The position numbers were made by a program, and so were the translations under genes. From Dendrobium chrysotoxum (taxonomy: Eukaryota; Streptophyta; Magnoliopsida; Asparagales; Orchidaceae): DNA of 64,000 nt. Positions 47,978-60,699 of this stretch are shown here, piece by piece; position 1 is the first letter of the stretch; every line of letters begins with the position of its first letter. Under the pieces are notes generated by a model that saw only the letters and a list, made by a program, of their open reading frames with translations, was not told the origin of the DNA and did no database searches. The stretch is from NCBI GenBank assembly GCA_019925795.1, contig CM034315.1, positions 11,396,200 through 11,460,199 of the forward strand, in the 5' to 3' direction.

Positions 47978-49763
47978 AAGCTCTTTATCTTCTAAATAAT
48001 CTCTCTAGTATTCCAAATTTCCACTTATTTCAACAAACGTCTAACTAATTAGACCCTTGTCTTCTATAAAAAGCATATATCAAGGCACATCAATTTAAAT
48101 ATTATTTATAAATATCTCCAACTAATACAAAGATATATGAGCTCAATATTGATCATTGATGACATACAATTATAATTGAAAACTATCTGATCAAACGATA
48201 ACTAATCTCAATACTAGTCATTCATCATACATAAGTTCAATAAATTCAAAATATTTTTAACACGCCATCACTTCCTTAATGTCCTTTGCTAATACTTTTT
48301 TTGATAAAGGGAGAACATGGAGATAGAGCTACTCGAATAGATGAATTTGTGAGAAACATGAAAGTAAAATTAGAAGAAGATTGGACAGTCGTGTGGGTAA
48401 ATATTCTTTTATTCCAACTCCTCCATCATGGACAAGGAAGTTTCCCTTAATATTAATGAATCATGAAAAAATACAAACACACATCGAGCAAGTAAATATA
48501 AATAGGCTTGTTTGATGAGCACTAAACCAATTATCTTAGCATTCAATCATATGCCTTTTTATGATCACTAAAAATTATTTAAAGACCCTCACTCTACTCT
48601 CTATGCTTTTCAAATTGTCTTGACACAAAATTTGTTCAATAATAGATCTTTTTAGTATGAAATCAAATTGATTCTACAAAACTGACATATTTTTCATGGC
48701 TATATTTCCTAAATCCCTACTATAATTTCATTAAATGACTAAGTGATTCCCCTGTAACTACTACAATCTTAAGCATTTTCTTTGTTCTTAAATATTAATG
48801 TCAAATTTATTCTTCAATAATTTGGCATTTCTGTAGAGATATATTAATCAAACTATTACAGCATTCACCTAACTCTCCCAACCTCAATATGTATCTCATA
48901 CGAACTTAAAACTTTACAACTATGTATTTTTTTTCAAAACATCCAATTCATTTTTTTTTCCAAATTAGTCTATAATATACTTTATTATTTTGTCCATTCT
49001 ACCCATCCAAATTAATTTCTTTTATAAAACCCTAATTTATAAATTTCTCAAAATAGTGTATAGATCTCTCTTTGATATCTTTATCGTCAACTAAGATCAA
49101 TGGTTTATGGTTTAAAAAGGCGTTTCAAGCATACAACTTAAGGCACGCCTAAGTCTAAAGTGCACAAAAAAATTCTTGAGGTTTATGACTCATTGTCACT
49201 AGTGAGGCTTATGCATTTTTTAGCTTAGGCGCATACCTTGAGGCATTTAAGGAGGTGCCTAAAAGAATTTATATTTAAAAAATAAATTTGTTGTGTTATA
49301 TTATAATACAATATTAATTATATTATATTATATCATACTTATACATCTTATGTACCTAATATATTTCTGATCAGACACTCATTTGATTCATTAAACTTTA
49401 GGGGTTGTAAGGCCAATCGCCCGAGAGCAAGAGGTCATCTTTGTGCAAGTGCGATTGACTAGAGCGAGAGCGAGAGGGGGAGAAGTGTGTCGATCGAGAG
49501 GCTCCTATGTGAATGTGAGAATGCGAGAGGTAGTCTTCGCACTTTGACAGGAGACTAGAGCAGAGACCAAGAACCGGAAGAGTGCACAAAAGTATCCCTA
49601 CTTAGGCTAGGTTTTTTTTTTTTTCCTCTATGAAAATACAAAAATGACAAGCAAATTATTAGGGGTGTTAAAGAGACTAAAAGATGACTTAACACATCTG
49701 CAAGTTAGAATATATCAAAAGTATCAAATGATGTCAAAAAAGAATATTCGCAATACTTACAAA

Positions 49764-49791
49764 TATATATATATATATATGTGTGTGTGTG
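49764..49791. repeat. (AT)n(GT)n compound microsatellite
   Basis: AT run followed by GT run. Confidence 0.7.
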
Positions 49792-50019
49792 TTAATATTT
49801 TTGTTTTGCTGACCACCCTCTTAACAAGACTTCTAACTTTTGCTATATGCCTATTAAATGTTGACTCTTCAAAAGTGCATTACTTTGCTTGATAACTTGG
49901 TATATCTCCGAACTCCAAAGCTAAGTTTCTTTGCTAATGTATGATCTATTTCTAGACATTGTTAAAAACTCATTGTAATCATTGATTGCAGTGGAACTAG
50001 ACATTTTATCCCACATCAT

Positions 50020-50230
50020 ATTTGGCTCCACTTATGGATTCTAATTTGTCTCTCTCAGCAACCTATCTTGAAATATTAATTATTTCTAAATCAATCCTCC
50101 CTAATTGTATAGTACATCCATTTAACATTCATATTTCTCTTTTGCTCAACTTTTTTATCAATAACTTTTTTGTTGCCTTACATTCATACAACACATTTGT
50201 TTTAGTTATAATTTTATAAAATTTACCAGT
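50020..50230 (-). mobile_element. Decayed RTE-type LINE fragment
   Basis: The minus strand reads KFYKIITKTNVLYECKATKK with LLIKKL following, a diverged version of the fragment at 40180-40460 (MLYGYECWMMKKLLIAKL). Confidence 0.45.
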
Positions 50231-51889
50231 AAGTCATCATTATATTCTCTTATCATATAACTCTTTAGGCACTTCTTAAAATAAAAGAAGCGTGCAAAAA
50301 TAAACTCTGTATTTCTCTCCCACTTAATTCCTAAACTAAATAAACACTAATTAATTTTTACCAAGACAACCAAAAACAAGTGGATTCAAAAGAGTATTCT
50401 TGAAAGCACAGAATTATAAAAAAAAATAACACGGCAACATATGCAATTTGTTTTCTTAGCTATTTCGGTTCAAACTCTCATCCTACTTCACTCGATTACA
50501 TACTTCTGCTTAGGGGTACCAACGAAGGACCTAACCACTAAAGCATGACCTGAAATCAAATTGGACGCATCTGAGTTTGCGTAACCAGGATAGTTTTGGG
50601 ATTGTGTTTTGTCTACTTGCAAGCAAACTAGAAAATATATAGTCACGTTCTGATTAAAATGGATGCCCATTGAAAGCCCACTACAAATTATTTTGAGTCA
50701 AACTCAAACCGTTGACACATATTGGTTTCCGTGTATTTTAAGCACTTTTTGTTTGAGCTAAGTTGAGTGAATCATATATGATATGTTTGTCAAACAGACA
50801 AGTTTTTTGGCACCTGTGTTTTGTTAAATTAACTTTGGCTTCAATTTCATGCCTCTTCAACTTAGGTTCAAGTTAGCAGTGATTTAGAGGGGTCATTTAA
50901 GAAGTTCACGCTGGATTTGAATACAAACTCAACCTATTGATACATATTGACATTCATCTCTTCTCTATCCTTATTCCAACCCACTCACCACAACCCAGCA
51001 CCCTTTTCACCCTTCAATACTCTCTTCTGTATAGTCTTCCTTATGGAACCATAAACACCTACAACATGCTAACAAACTAGAAAAACACATCATACAAAAA
51101 AATAAGGTAAAACAAAGTAAATTATGAATAATAATGTCCAGGAGATAAAATATCTTAGGCATGTTAATTTTCCAAGCAATTACCAATAGAATTATCAAGC
51201 TCCATCCACTATTTTATTCATTATACTCTTCTAAAAATTACTTCCTTAAAATTCATACTTAATAATTTCTTAAAATGGCACTTTTTTCTTTCTTGGTGAC
51301 AGTCTCTTTAAATAAAATGATAGAATTTTTTGCTATTAATGAACCTAAAGTGATCAAAATCTTTAGACATCAAAATTCTTACCTTAGCCATTTCATTTCT
51401 CTCTTTCTTTCCTTTGTTAGTACCAAGCTTATTATATAGAACACTAAAAACTATAAGTTTTGCTTTGCTCACTACCCTCTATATTAGACTTACAATTCTC
51501 TTATAATCATTACAAGCCCCCGTATAATTATTTTCTCTTCAAAAGCATATTTATCTTCATTAATAGCAATTATACCTCCTCGCTTCAACAAGAAGTCTCC
51601 TTGTTAATGTATAATTAAATTCAATTAGTGTTCTAAACTCTCTTAAATTTCAACAATAATGTTTTTAATAAAATTAGTCAATTTTATCTTACTTAAAATT
51701 TGACTCAGCTAACAAATTTTAACTTGTTAATCTTAGTAATCTATCATGGAAGGTTAGCAGTTTCTCAACTTTCAAATCCCATCACTCTATTCAAAGAAAA
51801 TTATTTCATTTGATAATTTTCTTTAAACTTGAAAATATACATCCAATAAATACTACCTCTATGATGTGAGTTCAAATTCTCATGTAACC

Positions 51890-52400
51890 TTACAATTTTT
51901 GCAAAAAAAATAAAATATTACCTTCAAAGTCTATTTTTTATTTGGTGGCATCACTTTTATAGTAATTAAATGTTGTTCTTATTTCTTTTATAGCAATTTT
52001 CTGGGCTACTACCAAATCAAGTATAGCTTTTCTCACTGTATTTCTATTTTCTATTCCAAACTCATCATGAATGCTCTAATAGGCCAATCTATTTGACCTC
52101 CCTATCCATTTAAGTCACCCGCAACATATATCATTTCTTCCCTAAATAGATATTATAAATGTTATTCCATCTTTCATAGAATTGTTTTTCTAAACTATTT
52201 TCTAACCAAATTTTAGGAGCAAAAGCACTAACCACATTTATAATATCCTCATCAATTAGCATCTTAATGAAAATTGTAATATAATTAATTCTATTTACCT
52301 CAATAATTTTATATTTCAACACTTTATCCAATCTCAAACTCATTAATATTCTTAACCTTTCTAGCATACAATAACTTATAACATTCTCCACTTTCCTTGA
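51890..52400 (-). mobile_element. RTE-type LINE endonuclease-domain remnant
   Basis: The minus strand reads IKMLIDEDIINVVSAFAPKI with WLENSLEKQF following, then a frame containing ENRNTVRKAILDLVVAQKIA and later YKSDATK-KIDF. These match the apurinic-like endonuclease of RTE LINEs (INV-SAYAP, ILDFV-A, YKSG...QIDF words). Many stops; no catalytic completeness. Confidence 0.65.
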
Positions 52401-53257
52401 ATTTTTTTCCTTTCATCAAGTTTCTTACAAAAAAGTGAAATATATTCTTCTTTTAATTATTATATCCATTAATTCTCACATCTTCTAAAATCAAAGTACT
52501 CAAATTCAATGTAATAAATTTAATATTAGCAATAGACCTATTGTTTTAAAAAACTTTAGAAACCTAGGCCTTAAAATTTTTTTCATTCTAAGGCGCTAGG
52601 AAAAAAACTAAAAATTAACATTTTGCCCTCATCTTTCAAAACCAACGCCTCAATTAATCAATGCATGAGTTTTGAAACCTAAGGGTTCAATTAATCAAAG
52701 CATAAGTTTTGAATTTAATGCTTCGAAATCCACTGATACGTGGGTTCACATTGCAAATCTTATGGACCTTTTAAAATATTTTTATTTAAAACCTAAATTT
52801 TTAATATTTTTCATTAAAAAAAACTAATTTTACTTTTTGTAGAAATTCCTATATTCAAACTCACCTTTTCATTCAAATCCTTAAAAAATTGAAGGCTAAA
52901 ACCCATACAGTCCCCAATCCCGTTTCTCATCCTCATAGCCTCTCTTCATCTACTGATCATTTCCCTTGCAATCTCTTATCCCTCTCTCATCGCTCACCCT
53001 CTCCACTCTTTCAATCCCTCTCCCGATTTCCCTCTTCCCCTCTAATCTCTCTCACTCAAAAGCAACCCCTGATCTCGCACTCCAAGCACGCCTTACTTAT
53101 TCGTATAGTCCAAATTTGAGTAAAGAATAATAAACCAAGGTAAATTTAATTCACTCATTTCTTTTCTTTTTTAGAAAGTTTCTTTTGTTTAGTGACTTGT
53201 TTCTCCAGAAAGCTTGCTTTGTTGTCTGACCCACAAGCGGATACAAGGGGGGCCTAC

Positions 53258-53273
53258 GGGGGCACGTGCCCCC
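53258..53273. repeat. 16-bp perfect palindrome containing a G-box
   Basis: GGGGGCACGTGCCCCC lies in a GC-rich patch (53228-53285) reminiscent of hAT-type termini, upstream of nothing recognisable. Its CACGTG is a plant bZIP/bHLH-type core, but a regulatory role is not shown. Confidence 0.5.
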
Positions 53274-54368
53274 TCTCCCCTCCAAAATTTAGAAAGAATC
53301 ACGTAGAATTTTTGCGAGCGACAAACCTGCTTTAATTTCCAAAATAAAGCCTAATTCGAAGGTTTTGGTGGGTGGAGCTTCTCTCGTTTTTGTTCTTCTC
53401 GCCATAGGCGCTCACCTCAAATGCATTCAGAGTTTATTCGTAACGCTGCATTAGTTACCTCCGCTATATTTTTTCGGCAGCTTGATTTGATTTCTTCTGA
53501 AAAGTTTATTTATTTTTTCTTAATTTTGTTTGCGGAGTATTTCTGATTCGGATTTGAATTGCCATTTAAAGTTTTCCTGCCCTAGTTGTGATGCTAATGG
53601 GAAAAAAAGATGATTTTTTCCCTGTAAATTAAAATCTGTAGAGAGAAAAAGGAAGTTGATGGATGATCTCCACCATAATAAGAGTTTGCGGAATTTTCAG
53701 CCAGCAAATGAACTTAAGAATATAAATAAACCATCAAAACTTTCATAGAGCAGTTCTGAGAATTTTCCGTAGAGTTTCTCAACGAATTTGATTGAAGCGA
53801 GCAGGGAATGATGGAGAGAATTGACTGGTTTTAGCGTATCAGAATTAGGGACCATGCATCGATATTTATAACATTTGCATAGCTACTAAACCCTGTCGGT
53901 TTCATGTACATCTGTGAAATTTTCTTACACGATTTACTCCCTAATTACAAGTGAATGGAAGTGAGTTGCATCTACAATAAATTTGATAATCTTGGATGAC
54001 CTTTGATGCTGGTAAATGATAGAAAGAAAACGTAAATCCCTATGAAAGAGCAAAGCATGTCCTTCGTAATAAAGCCATCCTTTTATTTCTTATCATCCAC
54101 AAAAATAATGCTCACATCAAAGTAAATAGATAATAAATGAAATTATAAGAAGCAGAAATATCACCAAGCATCTAATAAGTCTGGAGCACAGATCCCACAA
54201 AGTTCAACAACTTTACGTTTGACATAGTCAATATTAGTAATTAGAAAACGATATAGGCAATAACTCTGTTTGACCATGTTAATAACCAATAAAGAGGATG
54301 AATCAAAACTTCAAAAACACAAAATCAATAACAAAATATGGAGAATTTATCATGGAATGGTGACGCAC

Positions 54369-54683
54369 CAGGATGAGATCGAACAAAGTCGCTTGATCCA
54401 CCTTAACGAAGTCGGAGTCCCAGCTCCTTAGCTCCTCCTCAATGGATTTGTCGTCGCCGGCAGATGCTGCCGCAGGGGCGCACTCGACATGCTTCTTGCA
54501 GTACTCTATCACCTTGGCTAGGATCTTGCTGTTGACGTTTGGGAGCGGGATCCCGCTTTCCGCGCAGTCGTCCTCGATCATATGCCGGATCGTCTGCGAC
54601 AACATCGCCACTGCCTCATCCACCACGAATTCCTCGCCATCAGAGCTCTTCAGAGTAATCTGCTTACCTTCATCTGAAGCCAT
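54369..54683 (-). CDS. SKP1: SKP1-like protein, exon 1 (residues 1-105)
   Basis: This exon encodes the N-terminal BTB/POZ-like half of a SKP1 protein, the adaptor that links CUL1 to F-box proteins in SCF E3 ubiquitin ligases in nucleus and cytosol. It begins MASDEGKQITLKSSDGEEF and ends VDQATLFDLIL, both hallmark SKP1 segments. The central acidic, Ala-rich linker (about 68-85) is typical of plant SKP1/ASK proteins. The reading frame runs on past a GT donor (CTG|GTGCGT at 54368-54367) into 21 meaningless residues, so the exon ends at 54369 after a complete codon (phase 0). No matching second exon was seen within several kb; the first same-strand sequence that continues the protein is at 31145-30972. 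With it the product is 162 aa, the normal family length. The start is the SKP1-consensus ATG. Confidence 0.93.
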
Positions 54684-55901
54684 TGGTGAAAAGAACAGAT
54701 CCGATCGATTTCAAGCCCTAGAAAGTCTTCGATGGTATGGAGAGGGAAAGGGGTACAATGCTGACGGGATTGGACTTGGGGCTTGGTCTTAACTTTGGAG
54801 AGATCCGCCGGAGCTTACGTGCCGCATAAAGCGTCTGTTGCCCGTTTTGCTTAAATAAAGGAATCATGTTAAAAATAAAATTTAGCTTAAGAGAGTTATA
54901 GTAGTTTAAATATGGGTATTTACATACATATCCTTTTATTTTATGTTATTTATATACCTATCATCTAAAATTTTAAAATTACATAACTATCATTTATAGA
55001 ATAAATATGTATATATGGAATAAAATATTAAAATTTATAGGATGATACGGGTGATAAGAATGAAATATATGAGTGATATATTTAATATTAAGGCCTCATT
55101 TGTTTGTCCGTTTCTACTGGCTTCTTCCATCTGCCAATGTTAATATGCTGTTTGGATGCATAATTTTTATAAAATTGTGTTATTCAAATTTTCATTTTCT
55201 TATCTATTTTCAAAGCTTTTTATTTTTGTTACTTTTGAAACAACCGTTTCTCACCAAATTTTACAGAAAAGACTTCTCCAAGCCTGAATATTTATATGAA
55301 TGATAGGCATGTAATATAAAAATTTTGAGTGTTAGATATATAGATAGCATAAAATAAAATGATATGTATGTAAATCCCCCTTTAAATATTTAGAATTATA
55401 TTATTTTTTTAAGTATGTTAAAATCTTTTGATTTAAATTACATTCAAATATGTTTGAATAAAATTCAATCAAAATTAAGATTATATAAAATAAAAATTTG
55501 ATCCACAATTGAATATTCTTAGAATTATAATTGAGCACTAATAATTTTTATTAAAAAAAAAGATCAAAATTCAAACATATAAGACATTATTCAAAAAAAT
55601 TTATAAAATAATGAAATGACAAGTTTGAATAAAGTTCGTTCAATTTTCAAATATTATTCGCACTTGTTAATCAATAGAGTATAGTTTTGTAGAATTGAAT
55701 CATAAAAATTATAACATAATCGTGCAAAATAAAATAGAGGACATATTTTTAATAAGAATACTTATATTAAATTAAAGTAGATATAATACAATGACATGTG
55801 TAAACACATCAAACAAAAACTTTGATATAACTGAATATATTAATACAATGACAATACAACTATATCATTATAAAGTATACAAATCTAATTATATATGTAT
55901 T
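54684..55901. other. SKP1 upstream region and AT-rich spacer
   Basis: About 54684-54850 is the likely 5' leader/promoter of the SKP1-like gene (minus strand) and is GC-richer than the rest. No other gene was found up to the hAT element. Confidence 0.5.
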
Positions 55902-56282
55902 CAGGGGCAGAACCCCTTTGATCCCGGGGCACAATCGCCCCCTCTAAAAAAAAAAATTTTAATACGATTTTTAGGTAATTTATCCCCTTCAATATATTTT
56001 TTAGCCTTTATTACAAGAGTTTTTTGCCCCCACCCCTAAAAGTTTTAAAATACTATGATCTTTAGGCAATTGCCCCAACTATAATTAAACATATTGTGTA
56101 TATGTGTTATTGTTAGATAACGATGAACCAAATACAAAGAGAAATAGTAAATCAAAATTTGTTTTGGAGGTGTTGCCCCCGGAAACCCACGCAGGGGCGC
56201 TGCCCTTTGACCCCAAGATATATCTGCCAACAATTACTTATAAGTTTGCCCTCCCTGAAAATTATGGCTGGTTCCGTCCCTG
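55902..56282. mobile_element. Non-autonomous hAT element (381 bp)
   Basis: Terminal repeats CAGGGGCAGAACC and complement CAGGGACGGAACC, typical of plant hAT elements, flanked by a perfect 8-bp duplication TATGTATT (55894-55901 and 56283-56290). No transposase; the open frames inside are incidental. Confidence 0.88.
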
Positions 56283-56746
56283 TATGTATTATTATAAAGT
56301 GCTCATATTTGATGACATGTAGATCTTTACAAATCAAAACTTGTTTTAAGCGTAATCAAACTATATTCAGTAATATTGTTTATGAAAAACAAACATGCTT
56401 GATCACCTGTCGAGCATGTATCAATTCTGCACATGATTTTGCATGAAATGGTGCTTCTATAAGTTAGAGTGTATCTTTGAATTGGACGTTGATACTGGTT
56501 AGAAAGAAACTTTTGGGTATATTTCTCTAAGAAATTAAACAGTGAGCATATTTTTTAAATTTCAGGCAGGCATATAAAAAAAAATCAAATTTCCTTTTTT
56601 TTTTTTTAGGGAAATAAAGAAAAGTCTTATAGTTATTCATTTTAATTAAAAAATATGGTACAAGCTTTGACAATAATGATGGGAAAATGTATGTTTAAAT
56701 TTCTTGTTTAAGACCTAATGCTAGGCTAGGCTCCAATTACATAAGA

Positions 56747-56748
<2 letters not shown>

Positions 56749-56801
<53 letters not shown>

Positions 56802-56848
56802 ATTGGACTATAATCTTCAAGTTTGATCGGACTATAATCTTCAAGTTT
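56749..56848. repeat. (TA)n run followed by a 24-bp tandem duplication
   Basis: TA run at 56749-56799, then two copies of GAT(T/C)GGACTATAATCTTCAA + GTTT at 56801-56824 and 56825-56848. Confidence 0.8.
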
Positions 56849-57159
56849 GATCGAGCAAAAAAATTTTATTTAATTAAGCATAAATTTTGCCATAATTTTG
56901 AGATTTTGAAGCACTCAAAAATGAATTTATGATTTTTAAAAATTATGATAATGATCAAACAAATTTGGGATTTTGTAAAGTTATATACAAAATAATTATT
57001 TTATTGTATTTATTTTATCTACACTAAAATCATGAAAATTCATGTGTTCATGTGTTTGACCCTAAGCCAACCTAACTTGTATAAAGGATCAATCCAGGGT
57101 TTGATTGGTAGGTGATTCCACAAGGCAATGATCACCGGTCACAATTGCTACTCTGGCCT

Positions 57160-57258
57160 GATCAAGGGGTCGGAAAAGAGAGATTATTGCGTGCGGCGTT
57201 CGAATCGTCCTGAGGCGAATCTGGACGCCGCACGCAATAATTTTTCCGATTGATGACC
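57160..57258. mobile_element. Foldback MITE-like element
   Basis: Perfect 17-bp inverted arms ATTATTGCGTGCGGCGT (57183-57199) and its complement (57225-57241). The pairing extends outward through TCGGAAAA with a small bulge and GGTC/GACC. GC-rich core in AT-rich DNA. No coding. Confidence 0.65.
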
Positions 57259-57340
57259 CCCATGATCTCTCTCTCCCTCTCACACACACATACTCATTCA
57301 CAAGTTATAAGAAAGGTTGTCGTAATGGAGCCTTTGTTTT

Positions 57341-57431
57341 ATCAATTTGATAAAAGTTTCATGCCTATCATCAAAGCGTTTCAAGACTTTTATCAAATTG
57401 ATGATAGGCATGAAACTTTTATCAAATTGAT
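57341..57431. repeat. Perfect inverted repeat, 34-bp arms, 23-nt loop
   Basis: Left arm 57341-57374 starts ATCAATTTGATAAAAGTTTC; right arm 57398-57431 is its exact complement. The loop 57375-57397 carries the start of another ACTTTTATCAAATTGATG copy, so a 17-18-nt word is also directly repeated (57386 and 57414). A transcript of either strand would fold into a long perfect hairpin. Confidence 0.9.
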
Positions 57432-60400
57432 GCAGGAAGCATCAATCAGTTCAATGGTGTGTGTGGAGGAAATCAGTCATGAGTCTGCTACAAAAGCTTC
57501 GACCAGACTAAGGACATCTCCAACCAGAAAAATTATTTTCCGCTCCAAAATACAATAATTCATCTCCAACAGAACATCATTTCTTAACACCAAAAAAAAT
57601 ATTTTGTGTTTATTCTTTCGCATTTTTTATATTTATTTTTAATCATATCTTTATATTTATCAATTTTTCGAATTAGACATACTTATAATTTTCTTAACAA
57701 AAATAAATGTTACTCGATAAATTGATTCGAAATACAAATATGTATTTAAGAAAATAAATAGTTATTAAATAAAATGACAATTACATTAGAGCATATAAAT
57801 AGGAACGAAAAATACACATGCAATTAAACATAAGAATTGCACCTAAACATTATATAAAATTTTAAAAATAATGTGTTTACAAATTATTAATTTTTAAAAA
57901 AGAACCTACACTTAATAACCAAATTTTTTGAATTTTCAAAAAAAAAAAAAGTGTTGGTGAACAGTGAGACGCCAATATTGGCATCGCATTATTCACCTCA
58001 CAAAATTGCCGTGGTGTTTCGCATCCAATTGGAGCTAGCGGCGAACGGCATACGCGCATAACGCACTCTGTTGCAGATGGCCTAATGGCATGTAAAGGAG
58101 AAGATAAAGTCATGAGATGTGTGGCTACAAGCTAAGATTTTCGTTAGGGCAATTTAAGGTTTCTTTATTTTTTTGCTTTCAAAGCTCATTTTTCTACCAC
58201 AGTTTCAAAAATACTTTTCTAAAAATAGTTTTTAAAAGACAAAAGTTTGAAATCACGCTAAAAACATATCTTTCAAACACACATCATTTTTTACTAACTC
58301 TTCTTTTACGGAGAAAGCAGTCAAAAAATTATTCCAAATAAAACCTAATTATGTCTGATGCACGGATTAAAATAAATATTAAAAAATAAAAAAAAAACTT
58401 AAAAGAAAAAAAAACTAAATAACAAGCAAGGTAAAACAAGGGGGTGATGGGATTTATATTTACATATAGATATTAAAAAAACAAAAAAAAAAAGTTAAAA
58501 AGAACAAAAGAAAAAAAGAAAGATAACAAGAAAAGAGAGAATATCAGGAGAAAAAAACAACAAAATAAAAAAGAAAAAAAAAATTTGTTTATTACTCAAC
58601 ATTGCCTAGCTTGGATCATCATCAACAACAAACACCTCGAGAAAAGGTATAAATGTAAATCCACCATGCCATGCCTCATAAGTACATGCACGCATCTTCA
58701 CATACCGTAAGAAGAAGATTTCACCATAAAAAATAAATATTAATATGCATCTTTCTTGATGTGATGAAAAAATAAAATGCAATGAAGTTAGAAGACTCAT
58801 ACATACCTTTGTTAGCATGATGGGGGTAGAATACATGATTGTGGTGTTTACACCACCCATACATATTTTTCTAAGCATGTTGGGCAAACCCAACACTCCC
58901 TTAATGTCCCCTATGTTATAGAGACACTAAATGAGAACTTTCTTAACATATATAAGTGCAACCAAAAAAATGATGAATGTTAAAAATGAAATAATATAAA
59001 GTTACAAAATAAGAATAAAATAAAAATTAAAAAAGAGAAATATGTTGTAAACTTGAACCCAAAAATGGAAAACAAAAATCCTGATAGCTCGCCTGCGTGC
59101 AATGACAATACTTGATAACTCGCCGCCGAATCCACAATAGTTGCAGGCAATCAAATTAAAAAAATTTGAGTTCCAAAGGAAAAAAAAAAGTTACTTTGAT
59201 GTAGGACTACATGAACATGTGATGCTATTAACTTTGAAAGTACATGCTTACGAACGAGCAATGTCCATTATTCAACTTCCTATGACTTAAACAAAAGATT
59301 GAAAACAATAAAACAGTAATTAAGCTTAGGCAATTAATTACAAGGCAATGTGAAGAGCATAAAATAATCGAATCAAATCAAGCTTGGCTTAACATGAGGG
59401 TTTTCAAAGAAAATTCCTCGATTAACAATTAGAATAGTCACCATTAAGATCCCTCACACATGCTCATAATAAGGGCTAGGCGGAGAAGCTTTCATAACTC
59501 AAATGATGCCACAACCAAGGAGGAGTTAGAAGATAAAAGGTTTGGAAGAGATTTCACCTTTGTCCAGCTTCTGAACTTGATATAGAGTTTCGTCAAGCTT
59601 TCGAACTTTGCTCCAATGTTCTTCAGGATCCGGGTGATGATCGCCTGTAGGGTCGCTTTGAAGAAAATACTCCTTGTAGTCGTCAAGGGATTAAAATGAC
59701 CGAAGGGCTTGAATGTGGCCAGCTAAGGGATGGAGAGCTCCCGGCTTCCTTTCTTACGAGAAAGAACAAGTTAGGGTTAGCATTTTAGGAGAAAGAGGTA
59801 AGGTAAGGGTCGGTCATCCAAAGGAGGGAGGGAGCAAGACAAATAATTTCAGATTTATGGAAATAGTGTGGTGGGAACACCAATTAGGAAATCTGAAATT
59901 AAGTTCAGCATTTTGCGAAAATCTGAAATTAATTTGGAATTAGTAATTGAGGGAAGGATCCAAAAGGAGAAAGAGGGGAGAGAGAGTGGGGCGGCAGCTA
60001 GGGTTATGGGGGAGGGGTGATGTGGGAATTTAAAGACTTGTCAACATAAGAGGCTAAATTAAGTAAGGATGGATTATGGAAAATCCCTAATTAATTTAAA
60101 TTGGCATGATTGGGAAACTTTCCTAAGATAAATCATCCTATTTTAGGGGAAAAAAATTAAATTCAAATAGATTGGAATCTAAATTTAAAACCCTTCCTAA
60201 TTTAAAGTGTGTCATAAATGGAAAGTATCAATTTGGGATTTAAAATTTGGAGGCAAGGGAGGGGGTGATGTGGCCGGCGGCTAGGAAGATTGGTAGGGTT
60301 TTAGGGTCGGCGGCTAGGAGAGGGAGGCCGGCGGCTAGGAAAGGGGGGAGGGGGTCGGCGACTAAGGAAGAGGGCAAGGAGAAGTTGGGGAGGAGAAGAA

Positions 60401-60600
60401 CCACAAGCCCAGATGCTTCCTGTGGTTGATGGGTAATGCTTTGCCCTCACCAATGTTCTCACAAGAACTCTCAAAACTCACAAAGAAACAAAGTGCTGAA
60501 TTTTTTTTCTTCATAATAATCATCATTCCCCAAAAAGAACAGGAGGGGATTATAAATAGTCAAAATACAATAACAAATCAAATGACAAAAGTGCCCACTG
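57432..60600. other. AT-rich DNA then probable LTR of the gypsy element
   Basis: 57432-59400 shows no gene. From about 60610 downward the minus strand begins TGTGACCCC after a purine-rich tract, and 60547 carries a TATA-like CTATTTATAA on the minus strand, as expected of the 3' LTR of the element at 60700-64000. The far end was not located. 60000-60400 has repeated CGGCGGCTAGGA words. The plus-strand purine-rich frame at 60247 is not a gene. Confidence 0.4.
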
Positions 60601-60699
60601 GGGTCACATAAGCCAACTCCCTCAAGTGAGGGTAAAAACGAAAAAGATGCATAAATAAATAAAAAACAAATAATAATTTAAAAATAAAGTGGTCCAATC

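Larger units (their letters stand above)
31146..54368 (-). other. Putative 23.2-kb intron of the SKP1-like gene
   Basis: Bounded by GT (54368-54367) and AG (31147-31146) on the minus strand. It holds no sequence I recognise as further SKP1 coding, but does hold LTR, hAT and RTE elements, a small satellite, hairpin arrays and fragments of other genes, each listed separately. Stretches in it where I see nothing definite: 31200-32530, 38970-40180, 43250-43530, 43800-45090, 46180-47098, 48000-50020 and 52400-54368. Confidence 0.75.

Noticed and set aside
54303..54683. A 126-residue intronless SKP1 variant read straight through the exon 1 donor
   Set aside because: The last 21 residues are not SKP1-like, the GT donor is in the right place, and a perfectly phased second exon exists on the same strand.
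60247..60429. Arg/Gly-rich 60-residue frame
   Set aside because: It derives from repeated CGGCGGCTAGGA words in a probable LTR.
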